From assembly GCF_001922305.1 (NCBI RefSeq), contig NZ_CP018839.1, positions 992,001 through 1,056,000 of the forward strand: a stretch of 64,000 nt of DNA, read 5' to 3'. Below, in pieces: positions 34,975-42,905 of the stretch. Under the pieces are notes generated by a model. It was not told where the DNA came from. It saw nothing but the letters and a program-made list of their open reading frames with translations, and did no database searches. This DNA is from Thauera chlorobenzoica. GTDB lineage: Bacteria > Pseudomonadota > Gammaproteobacteria > Burkholderiales > Rhodocyclaceae. The translations under genes and the position numbers were made by a program. Position 1 is the stretch's first letter. The number at the start of each line of letters is the position of its first letter.

Positions 34975-37740
34975 TCAGGCCGGGCCGGCGGGGACCAGCT
35001 GCGGATTGCCGGTCTCGGCGTTAACCCGGTTGCGCCCGCCCGCCTTGGCGCGGTAGAGCGCCTCGTCGGCACGGCGCAGCAGGGTTTCCGGCGCCACTTC
35101 CGGCGTCGGCACCGTTGCGGCGACGCCGATGCTGACGGTCACCCTGCCGTGGGGCGACAGCACGTGCGGCAGCGCCTGTGCGGCGACAGCATGGCACAGG
35201 ATGTCGGCGAGCGCGGTGGCCTTTTCGAGATCCGACTCGGCACAGATCACCGCGAATTCTTCCCCACCGTAGCGCGCGACGAGGTCTCCGGCACGCTTGA
35301 CGCAGGACTGGATCGCGTGGGCGACGCGGGTCAGGCACTCGTCACCGGCCTGATGGCCGTAGTGGTCGTTGTATTTCTTGAACAGGTCGATGTCGACCAT
35401 CAGGATCGCCAGCGGCTGCGCCGTGCGCAGTGCCCGGGCCCATTCGCTGTGCAGCATTTCGTCGAAGTGGCGGCGGTTGGAAATGCCGGTCAGGCCGTCG
35501 GTGAGGGACAGCATGGCGAGCTTGTGGTTGGCCGCTTCGAGCTCTTCGGTGCGCTCCCTGACCTTGTGTTCGAGGGTTTCGGTATGACGCTTGAGCTGAG
35601 CCGCCACGCAGTCCATGGCATGGAACAGGGTGGCGACTTCGCGGATCGGGCCGGGTTCGCCCGACGTCCGCTGCCAGTTGCCGCGGGCGAGCCTGGAAGA
35701 GGCTCGGCTCAAGGCTCCCAGGGGGCGTGCCACCCAGTCGGCGGCGACCAGGCCGATCATCAGGCTGAGGATCATCACCGCCAGTGCCAGGTAGAGGATG
35801 TTGCGCAGCGTGTCGCTGGCCATGGCTTCGAAGTGTGAGGTCGGCAGGATCAGGCCGATGGTCAGGGTCGGCCCCTGCGCCAGCGCGAAGCTGTGCCATT
35901 CGAAGAGGAAATTCCCGCCGTCGATCGGAATGGATGCGCTGCCTTCGGGGTGCGCGGATGCCGTGAGGGTTCGGGCGGCGGCACGGATGAGCGGGCTGTC
36001 GCTTTCCGCGAGGGGGATGCGGACGGCCTCTTCGCCGTCGAGGCGGTAGATCGGAGCCAGCGCGGAGTTCGCCAGCAACAGGCCATTGGCTTCGGCAATG
36101 AAGGCGGTCGCGCGGGTGCCGGCGGTCAGCTCGCGCAGGAACTCGCTGAGCTGGGATAGCGCCACATCGGCGGTGGCGACGCCGATGAAGCTGCCGTGCG
36201 GGTCGAACAGCGGGGCGGACATGCCGATGCCCATGGTGTCGTAGGCCCCTTCGGCGTCGTTGATCGCATAGCGGTAGGCCGGGTACCAGGCCAGACTGCC
36301 CGAATCCAGGGCGGCTTCGAACCAGGGGCGGCGCCTGGCATCGAACCGGCCCTTGCCGGTAGACATCAGGCTTGTGCTCCGGCCCGTCTGATCGGTACGG
36401 AAAATGTGCATCACGTAGTCGTCGGAGATGCGTGAGTGGAGCATCCGCAAGGCCTTGTCGGCACCGTGCGGCGGGCGGCTGGCGGCGTAGTATTCGCCGT
36501 CCGCCATGCCCATCGAAACGAAGGTGAGCAGCGGCTGTTGACGGATCTGGGAAAGGAAGCCGCGCATCAGGTCTTCGGGTTTTTCGTGCCGCAGCAGGCC
36601 GGCCCGAGCCTGCTCGATGTTGAAAGCGACGAAATGCCGCGGCACTTCGAAAAAGGCGGCTACGCGATCGTGCAGGCGGTCGCCGATTTCCCGCGCCAGC
36701 GCCTGGCTGAAGCGCTCGGTCGATTGCTGGGCAGTGCGGTAGGACACCCACCCGCCGATCGCGAGGATGGGCAGGAGCGCCAGCAGCGACGCTCCCGTCA
36801 GGAAGGCGCGGATGCCGATCCGGGTCCTTGCCGGAAGAAACGGCGGCGCCGGGTTAGCACTGCGGCCGCGCCCGAAAGCTCCGCTGCGGTATAGCAGCAG
36901 GAGCGCCAGGGTGAGGCTGATCGCGCTGCCGCCGGCATAGATACGGGTGCGGCGTGCTGCGGCCTCGGTATCGTCCGCTGGCGGGGCCGCGGCCAGTCGC
37001 CATCGGCCGCCCGCCGGCAGCGCGACGTCTACTGCGACATGGGGGCGTCGGAACAGGTCGGGGTCGCCGTGGAAGGGAGGGCCTTGTGCGCCGCTGCCCT
37101 CGCGGCCGCGGATTGCCAGGGTCAAAGGCAAGGCGGGAGAGGACAGGCCCGCGTCCTCGAGGATGCCTTCCAACTCGACGACGGAAGATACCATCCCCCA
37201 GAGCTCTCCCGGCTCGCCAGCGGTGGCGGGGTGGAAGACGGGGGTGCGTACGATCAGCCCGGGGCGCCCGCTCTGCACCAGCGACAGGGGGCCAGCAATC
37301 ACGGTGGTGCGCCGCTCGATCGCGCGCCGCACCCCTTCCATCTGTTCCGGGCGCGAGTCGAAATGCATCCCCAGCACGGCTTCGTTGCCCTCGAGCGGGT
37401 GGACGAACACAACCTCCAGGCCGCGCGACACGGCGACGTTGATGATCCGCCGGTGGTCGTTGATGAGCTTTTCGGCGAGGGGTCGCAGCTTTTCTGCGGT
37501 GACGGTGCGTTCGGGGAGGATGGCTGCGGCCACATCGTGGTTCAGCTGCACCAGTGCGGACAGCGTGCGTTCAAGCTGGAATGCCGCGGCCTGGAGGCGG
37601 ACTTCGATCCGGCTCGACTGCGACCGCTCGCCCAGCCGGCGGTCGTATTGTGCGATGGCTACGGTCAGCGCCGTGCCCAGGCAAAGGACCAGGAGCACGC
37701 TCGCCCATACCCTCACTCCGAGGTGACGAAAGCCCGGCAC
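34975..37740 (-). CDS. CHASE-dCache-HAMP-GGDEF diguanylate cyclase
   Basis: 921-residue membrane protein predicted to make c-di-GMP. TM1 is near residues 10-30. A periplasmic CHASE domain (~75-215) has HPLEGNEAVLG. TM2 lies near 280-295 and TM3 near 325-345. A second extracytoplasmic sensor of dCache type (~350-640) has RRRPWFEAALDSGSLAWYPAY. TM4 (~660-680) is followed by HAMP, a coiled coil and GGDEF (~750-905). The catalytic motif is intact (RYGGEEF) and an I-site RAGD lies five residues before it. GTG 37740 is the farthest sensible start. It converges on the chemosensory operon, which also ends in a diguanylate cyclase. Confidence 0.93.
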   Translation of the reverse strand: MPGFRHLGVRVWASVLLVLCLGTALTVAIAQYDRRLGERSQSSRIEVRLQAAAFQLERTLSALVQLNHDVAAAILPERTVTAEKLRPLAEKLINDHRRIINVAVSRGLEVVFVHPLEGNEAVLGMHFDSRPEQMEGVRRAIERRTTVIAGPLSLVQSGRPGLIVRTPVFHPATAGEPGELWGMVSSVVELEGILEDAGLSSPALPLTLAIRGREGSGAQGPPFHGDPDLFRRPHVAVDVALPAGGRWRLAAAPPADDTEAAARRTRIYAGGSAISLTLALLLLYRSGAFGRGRSANPAPPFLPARTRIGIRAFLTGASLLALLPILAIGGWVSYRTAQQSTERFSQALAREIGDRLHDRVAAFFEVPRHFVAFNIEQARAGLLRHEKPEDLMRGFLSQIRQQPLLTFVSMGMADGEYYAASRPPHGADKALRMLHSRISDDYVMHIFRTDQTGRSTSLMSTGKGRFDARRRPWFEAALDSGSLAWYPAYRYAINDAEGAYDTMGIGMSAPLFDPHGSFIGVATADVALSQLSEFLRELTAGTRATAFIAEANGLLLANSALAPIYRLDGEEAVRIPLAESDSPLIRAAARTLTASAHPEGSASIPIDGGNFLFEWHSFALAQGPTLTIGLILPTSHFEAMASDTLRNILYLALAVMILSLMIGLVAADWVARPLGALSRASSRLARGNWQRTSGEPGPIREVATLFHAMDCVAAQLKRHTETLEHKVRERTEELEAANHKLAMLSLTDGLTGISNRRHFDEMLHSEWARALRTAQPLAILMVDIDLFKKYNDHYGHQAGDECLTRVAHAIQSCVKRAGDLVARYGGEEFAVICAESDLEKATALADILCHAVAAQALPHVLSPHGRVTVSIGVAATVPTPEVAPETLLRRADEALYRAKAGGRNRVNAETGNPQLVPAGPA

Positions 37741-37884
37741 GGATCGAATCCTGTCATGTGATGACGTCCAGCATATCAGCCACCGTAGATGGAGTGAATG
37801 CGGATCGGCATCGCATGATCGCGCCCGGAATGGTGGCGCTGGGTGATCGGGGTGGAGCCGGGAGCGGTTGCCGGTCCGGAGAGC

Positions 37885-38319
37885 CTAGCTGGCGCGCATC
37901 CGGCGTTTGGCTTCGTGGTAAGCCTGGGCCTCGATGCTGAGGGTGGCCGTGGGGCGGGCGAGCAGGCGGGCGATGCCGATCGGTTCGCCGCTGTCCTCGC
38001 ACCAGCCGTAGGTCCGGTTGTCGATCCGCTCGAGGCAGCGGTCGATCTTGTGCAGCAGCTTGCGCTCGCGGTCGCGCACGCGCAGTTCGAGCGTGTGGTC
38101 TTCCTCGAGGGAGGCGCGGTCGGAGGGGTCCGGCGTGGTTTCGAACTCCTGCAGGTGCAGGGTGGTTTCGTGCGCCGAAGCGAGCAGCGCGTCGCGCTCG
38201 CGGATCAGCAATGCGCGAAAGAACGCCAGCTGACGGTCGGACATGTAATCCGACTCGGGAGCGGCGAGCAACTCGGCCGCGCTCGGCAGCGTCTCGGGAG
38301 CGCTCATAGTCTCGTTCAT
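37885..38319 (-). CDS. dksA: RNA polymerase-binding transcription factor DksA
   Basis: 144-residue coiled-coil protein that enters the RNA polymerase secondary channel and works with ppGpp. It has a SDRQLAFFRALL-type start, DPSDRAS at the coiled-coil tip (with the key Asp-x-x-Asp), and the C-terminal globular region YGWCEDSGEPIGIARLLARPTATLS. Of the four zinc-binding Cys residues of E. coli DksA only the first is present; the others are Asp/Ser/Ala-type replacements. This Cys-poor form is common in Betaproteobacteria as I recall it. ATG 38319 has an excellent GAGGAAA site; earlier in-frame codons would give an unconvincing extension. Confidence 0.93.
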   Translation of the reverse strand: MNETMSAPETLPSAAELLAAPESDYMSDRQLAFFRALLIRERDALLASAHETTLHLQEFETTPDPSDRASLEEDHTLELRVRDRERKLLHKIDRCLERIDNRTYGWCEDSGEPIGIARLLARPTATLSIEAQAYHEAKRRMRAS

Positions 38320-38491
38320 GATGTTTTTCCTCGGGCGTGCGCCGTGGTCGATGGGCTGCCTTGTGGGCCGGAAGGCCGCGACCCGTTCGCCCACGATACA
38401 CGGCAATGCCGACGGCCAGTGATGAATCTTCCGTGCCGCCCGTCGATCCGCCCGGACCCGAAGCGGATCGGGTTTGGGGGCCGGGCGCCGC

Positions 38492-40351
38492 TCACAAGGG
38501 CCAGGCCAGCAATAGCAGCGGGATCGTGACGGCGAGCACCAGCAGGTCGAGCGGTAGCCCCATGCGCCAGTAGTCGCCGAAGCGAAAGCCGCCCGGGCCC
38601 AGGATCAGCGTGTTGTTCTGGTGCCCGATCGGGGTCAGGAAGGCGCAGGAGGCGCCGATTGCGACTGCCATCAGGAAGGTGTCGGGGTTGACCCCGAGCT
38701 GGGTTGCCGCACCGAGCCCGATCGGGGCCATGACCGCAGCGGTGGCGGCGTTGTTCATCAGGTCGGTGAGCAGCATCGTGGTGACGAGGATCAGGGCGAG
38801 GCCGATCACGGCATCGCCCCGGGCCAGGCCGTCGAGCAGCAGGCGGGCGAGGAGGTCGGCGGCGCCGCTGCTCTGCATCGCGCCGGCGACCGGCAGCAGG
38901 GCGGCCAGCAGCACGACCACCGGCCAGTCCACCGCCTCGTACACCGCACGCGGGGGCACCGTGCGCAGCGCCATCGAAGCCAGTACCCCGGCGGTGAAGG
39001 ACAGCGCCGCCGGCAGCAGGCCGAGGGCTGCGGTGGCCACCGCCACCACCATGATGGCGGTGGCGGTGAACGCCTTGCGCTTGTCCGGGATGCGCAGCTC
39101 GCGTCCGGCCAGCGGCACGCAGCCGAAGTCGGTGGCGAATTCGCTCAGGGTGTCGGCGTCCCCCTGCATCAGCAGCAGGTCGCCGGGGCGGATCTTCAGC
39201 GTGCGCAGCCGCGCTCTGGCGCGTGCGCCGTCGCGCGACACCGCGAGCAGGTTCAGGCCGTAGCGCGAACGCAGCAGGATGTCGCTGGCCGAGCGCCCGG
39301 CGAGGGCCGATTCGGGGCGCACGACGAGCTCCATCAGCATCAGCTCGTCGCTGCGCTCGGGGTCCTTGCCGGCTCCGGGCAGGGGGTCCGGCCGGGTGCC
39401 GCGCGCGGATGGCGGGGCGGTTTCGTCGGCGCCCTCCTGCCCCTCCTCCACGTTCGGCGGATGAGCTTCCGCGAGCTCCAGCCCGAGCTGGCTGAGCACG
39501 CCGGGCAGGGTTTCGACTTCGGCTTCGATGACGAGGATGTCGCCGGCGCGGACGATTCGTCCACCGCTCGGTGCGATCATCCGCACCTCGTTGCGTACCA
39601 GGCCGACCACCTGTACACCGGCCTCGTCGAGCTCGGCCTCGACTTCGCGCAGGCGCATCCCGGCAGCCTTGCTGCTTTCGGGCACGCGCGCCTCGGTAAG
39701 GTAGGCACCGGTATCGAAGCCGGCCGCACCGGGCTGCGCTCGCGCCGGTACCAGCCGCCAGCCGGGCAGGGCGATGAAGGCGAGCCCGGCGAGGGCGAGC
39801 GGCAGGCCGACGGCGGTGAAGTCGAACATCGCGAAGCCGCCCGCCCCGGTCTGGCTTGCCCGGAAACCGGAGACGATGAGGTTGGGCGGGGTGCCGATCA
39901 GGGTCGTGGTGCCGCCGAGGATGGAGGCGAAGGCGAGCGGCATCAACACCTTGCCGGGCGGCAGCCCGAGGCGGCCGGCGAGCTGGATCGCCACCGGCAT
40001 CAGCAGGGCCAGCGCGCCGACATTGTTCATGAAGCCCGAGAGCACGGCGGCGAGCACGCTCAGCGCGGCGATGCTCGCGGTCGGTCCGCCATGGGCGGGC
40101 AGCGCACTGCGGGTGAGGACGTCGATCGCGCCCGAATTCTGCAGGCCGCGGCTCAGCACCAGCACGCAGGCGACGGTGACCACTGCCGGATGGCCGAAGC
40201 CGGCGAAGGCTACGGCCGGTTCGACCAGGCCCGCCAGGACGCAGGCCAGCAGCGCACCCGCAGCCACCATGTCGTGGCGCCAGCGCCCCCACAGGAACAG
40301 GGCGACGGTGGCGCAAAGGATCGCCAGGATCAGGAGCTGGTCGTGCGTCAT
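38492..40351 (-). CDS. SLC13/DASS-family permease with two RCK_C domains
   Basis: 619-residue secondary transporter of the divalent-anion:Na+ symporter superfamily (YfbS-like). Hydrophobic helices at about 1-190 and 400-615 flank a cytoplasmic insert with two TrkA_C/RCK_C domains (~205-280 and ~315-395). Family signatures SGFMNNVGALALLMP and DLMNNAATAAVMAPIG (each with the NN pair) and the TTTLIGTPPN / TPIGHQNN hairpins are clear. The substrate (sulfate, dicarboxylate or other anion) cannot be assigned. It lies 47 bases downstream of the nitroreductase gene on the same strand, probably one transcript. Confidence 0.9.
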   Translation of the reverse strand: MTHDQLLILAILCATVALFLWGRWRHDMVAAGALLACVLAGLVEPAVAFAGFGHPAVVTVACVLVLSRGLQNSGAIDVLTRSALPAHGGPTASIAALSVLAAVLSGFMNNVGALALLMPVAIQLAGRLGLPPGKVLMPLAFASILGGTTTLIGTPPNLIVSGFRASQTGAGGFAMFDFTAVGLPLALAGLAFIALPGWRLVPARAQPGAAGFDTGAYLTEARVPESSKAAGMRLREVEAELDEAGVQVVGLVRNEVRMIAPSGGRIVRAGDILVIEAEVETLPGVLSQLGLELAEAHPPNVEEGQEGADETAPPSARGTRPDPLPGAGKDPERSDELMLMELVVRPESALAGRSASDILLRSRYGLNLLAVSRDGARARARLRTLKIRPGDLLLMQGDADTLSEFATDFGCVPLAGRELRIPDKRKAFTATAIMVVAVATAALGLLPAALSFTAGVLASMALRTVPPRAVYEAVDWPVVVLLAALLPVAGAMQSSGAADLLARLLLDGLARGDAVIGLALILVTTMLLTDLMNNAATAAVMAPIGLGAATQLGVNPDTFLMAVAIGASCAFLTPIGHQNNTLILGPGGFRFGDYWRMGLPLDLLVLAVTIPLLLLAWPL

Positions 40352-40398
40352 CGCATCGTTCCCCGGAGTGGCCGCGGGGCCGGGGAAGGTGCCTGCGC

Positions 40399-41214
40399 CT
40401 ATTTGAGCCCGAAGCCGAGGGTGTGCAGGGCCTCGACGAGGCGGTCGCGGCCGGACAGGGTTTCCGGGCCGGCAATGCGCTTGACCGAGTGCACCGCCCA
40501 GCTGCCATGCACTTTCATCTGCTGTGCCTCGTAGAACTGCGCCATCGTGCGGTTGTAGGTTTCGACGCCGTCGTCCTGGACGGGCTGCGAGTAGGTCTCG
40601 TGGTGCACCACCACCGACTGTGGCGGGCGCGGCTTGACCGCGGCGGGCCGCGCCGGGTCGGGGGTGCCGACGCACATGCCGAACACCGCGAACACTTCGG
40701 GCGGCAGCTCGAGCAGGCGGGCGACTTCTTCCGGGTGGTTGCGCATGCCGCCGATATAGACCATGCCGAGGTCGAGCGATTCGGCAGCGACGGCGGCGTT
40801 TTGTGCGGCAAGCGCGGCGTCGATGACGCCGGTGAGGAACATCTCCAGGTAGTCGAGGCCGGCGGACGGGCGTTCGAGGGCGGTGGCGACCCGGCGCAGG
40901 CGGGCGAGGTCAGCGAGCCACACCAGCTGCAGCGGTGCTTCGCGGACGTGAGCCTGGCCGCCGGCGAGCTCGGCCAGCTTTTCACGTCGGGCCGCGTCGC
41001 GCACGGCGACGACGCTCCAGACGTTGAGGTTGGACGAGCTGGCGGCCGACTGGGCGGCGGCGATGATCGCGGCGAGCTGGGCGTCGGAGACCGGGTCGGG
41101 AAGGAAGGAGCGTACCGAACGATGCTCGAGCAGGTGCTCGATGAACGGGTTGAGGGTGTCGGTGGCAGGGGCGGATTCGCTGCCGTAGCGGGCAAGCAGG
41201 CGTTGCGGAGTCAT
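40399..41214 (-). CDS. NAD(P)H-dependent flavin nitroreductase (NfsA/Frp type)
   Basis: 271-residue FMN protein of the nitroreductase fold. It shows EHRSVRSFLPDPVSDAQL, AAQSAASSSNLNVWSVVAV, the mid-domain AAVAAESLDLGMVYIGGMRNHPEEVARLLELP, and the extended C-terminal region found in NfsA/Frp-like NADPH oxidoreductases. Natural substrate unknown: quinones, flavins or nitroaromatics are all possible. It heads the leftward transcript with the SLC13 gene and is divergent from ffs. Confidence 0.9.
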   Translation of the reverse strand: MTPQRLLARYGSESAPATDTLNPFIEHLLEHRSVRSFLPDPVSDAQLAAIIAAAQSAASSSNLNVWSVVAVRDAARREKLAELAGGQAHVREAPLQLVWLADLARLRRVATALERPSAGLDYLEMFLTGVIDAALAAQNAAVAAESLDLGMVYIGGMRNHPEEVARLLELPPEVFAVFGMCVGTPDPARPAAVKPRPPQSVVVHHETYSQPVQDDGVETYNRTMAQFYEAQQMKVHGSWAVHSVKRIAGPETLSGRDRLVEALHTLGFGLK

Positions 41215-41298
41215 GGCAGGGCGTGTCCGGAGGTGGGGAATCCGCAGTATATCGGTTGCGCCGCGCGATCCGGCATCCCGCGGCGGCAGCGGTGCTGC

Positions 41299-41304
41299 TA
41301 CAAT
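41299..41304 (+). promoter_or_regulatory. -10 box of the 4.5S RNA promoter
   Basis: TACAAT lies 8 bases before the predicted RNA 5' end. I see no good -35 at the correct distance. Confidence 0.55.
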
Positions 41305-41312
41305 GCCGGCCG

Positions 41313-41410
<98 letters not shown>

Positions 41411-41422
41411 CCCTGGACATCG

Positions 41423-41464
41423 AAGCCGAAGGGCACCCTCTCGCGGGTGCCCTTCGGCTTTTTT
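41423..41464 (+). terminator. Rho-independent terminator of ffs
   Basis: A 16-bp perfect stem (41423-41438 with 41445-41460) and a six-base loop are followed by TTTTTT. It is 12 bases after the 4.5S RNA. Confidence 0.95.
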
Positions 41465-41526
41465 GCCCACGAACAGCATCGCGTCCTGGGCGCCGGGCGG
41501 GTAGGGTCGTTGCCCGGTGCGGGCGC

Positions 41527-42723
41527 TCACCCGGGGCGGCGATAGCCTCCCGCGACGCCGCGCGGCGACATGACGATCTGCCACAGCTGGTTGCTGCGCG
41601 CGCGGAACGTGCCGGCGCAGGCGAGCAGGTAGTAACGCCACATGCGGCGGAAGCGCTCGCCGTAACGCGCGGCGAACTGCGGCCAGGCGGCTTCGAAGCG
41701 CGCGTACCAGGCCATCAGGGTGCGGTCGTAGTCGGCGCCGAAGTTATGCACGTCTTCGATGATGAAGCCGTCCTCGGAGACGTCGGCGATCTGCCCGAGC
41801 GAGGGCAGGTCGCCGTTGGGGAAGATATAGCGGTCGATCCAGGGGTCGGTCGGGGTGCGGCGCAGGTTCTTGCCGATGGTGTGGAGCAGGAACAGACCGT
41901 CCTCGTTCAGGCTGCGCCGCGCCATCTCGAAGAATGCGCCGTGGTTCTTGGCGCCGACGTGCTCGAACATGCCGACCGAGGCGATACGGTCGAAGCGTTC
42001 GCTGCCGCCGCGGTTGAACTGGCGGTAGTCCTGCAGGCGGAAGGCGACCGGCAGCCCGGCGCAGCGGCCTTGGCCGTGCTCGGCCTGCTCGCGCGAGATG
42101 GTGAGGCCGACGCATTCGGCGCCGTAGTGCTCGGCGGCGAATTTCATCAGGCTGCCCCAGCCGCAGCCGATGTCGAGCAGGCGCATGCCGGGCGCGAGGC
42201 CGAGCTTGCGACAGATCAGGTCGAGCTTGGCGGTCTGCGCCTCTTCCAGCGTGCCAGCCTGCGCCCAGTAGCCGCAGGTGTAGGCGAGGTGGCCGTCGAG
42301 CATGGCTTCGAAGAAGTCGTTGCCCAGATCGTAGTGCAGTTCGCCGACCTGCCAGCTGCGGCGCAGGCTCTGCAAATTGAACAGGCGGGCGCGAATGCCT
42401 TGCACCCGCAGCGCGCTGGTGCCGACTTTCTCGTCGAGACGGGCGAACAGCACGCGGGCGATGAACTCGTCCAGGCGGGCGCAGTCCCACCAGCCTTCCA
42501 TGTAGCTTTCGCCCAGGCCGAGGCTGCCGCGGGCGAGGATGCGCTCGGCAGTCTGCGGATGGTGGATCACCATGTCCCAGGGGCGTTCGCCGCCGAGTTC
42601 GATGTCGGCTTCGGCGAGCAGGTCGGCGATTGCGCGCTGGGCCGCGTTTTCCGCCGTCAGCCGCCCCGTTGCCGGGGCATGATGGCTGCCGGAAGAGGGC
42701 ATGTCCTTGCGGGTCTGTTCCAT
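41527..42723 (-). CDS. cfa: Cyclopropane-fatty-acyl-phospholipid synthase
   Basis: SAM-dependent enzyme that adds a methylene group to unsaturated acyl chains of membrane lipids, usually in stationary phase or acid stress. It shows YDLGNDFFEAMLDGHLAYTCGY, the SAM motif LLDIGCGWGSLMKFAA, GLTISREQ, VGMFEHVGAKNH and the C-terminal RMWRYYLLACAGTFRAR. 398 residues, typical. The 182-base divergent gap to dnaX contains CTATATC on the minus strand, which could be an RpoS-type -10, but this is weak. Confidence 0.96.
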   Translation of the reverse strand: MEQTRKDMPSSGSHHAPATGRLTAENAAQRAIADLLAEADIELGGERPWDMVIHHPQTAERILARGSLGLGESYMEGWWDCARLDEFIARVLFARLDEKVGTSALRVQGIRARLFNLQSLRRSWQVGELHYDLGNDFFEAMLDGHLAYTCGYWAQAGTLEEAQTAKLDLICRKLGLAPGMRLLDIGCGWGSLMKFAAEHYGAECVGLTISREQAEHGQGRCAGLPVAFRLQDYRQFNRGGSERFDRIASVGMFEHVGAKNHGAFFEMARRSLNEDGLFLLHTIGKNLRRTPTDPWIDRYIFPNGDLPSLGQIADVSEDGFIIEDVHNFGADYDRTLMAWYARFEAAWPQFAARYGERFRRMWRYYLLACAGTFRARSNQLWQIVMSPRGVAGGYRRPG

Positions 42724-42905
42724 CCTGGCCTCCCTGCCTTGTCATCGCGTTGGCCTGCACGGCGGGCCGGAAGTTCCCTGCCGACGAGTCAACAATAGGT
42801 ATTGGTTTGTGATATAGCCACTGGATTGCCGGGGGCATGGGGCGCAAAGGGCTGTCGGGCGATTGGCCGCGGCCGATGCCCGCTGCTCTGCTAGAATCGC
42901 CCGCC

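Noticed and set aside
37885..38319. dksA as a decaying pseudogene because of missing cysteines
   Set aside because: The frame is intact, the coiled-coil tip Asp residues are kept, and Cys-poor DksA forms are known.
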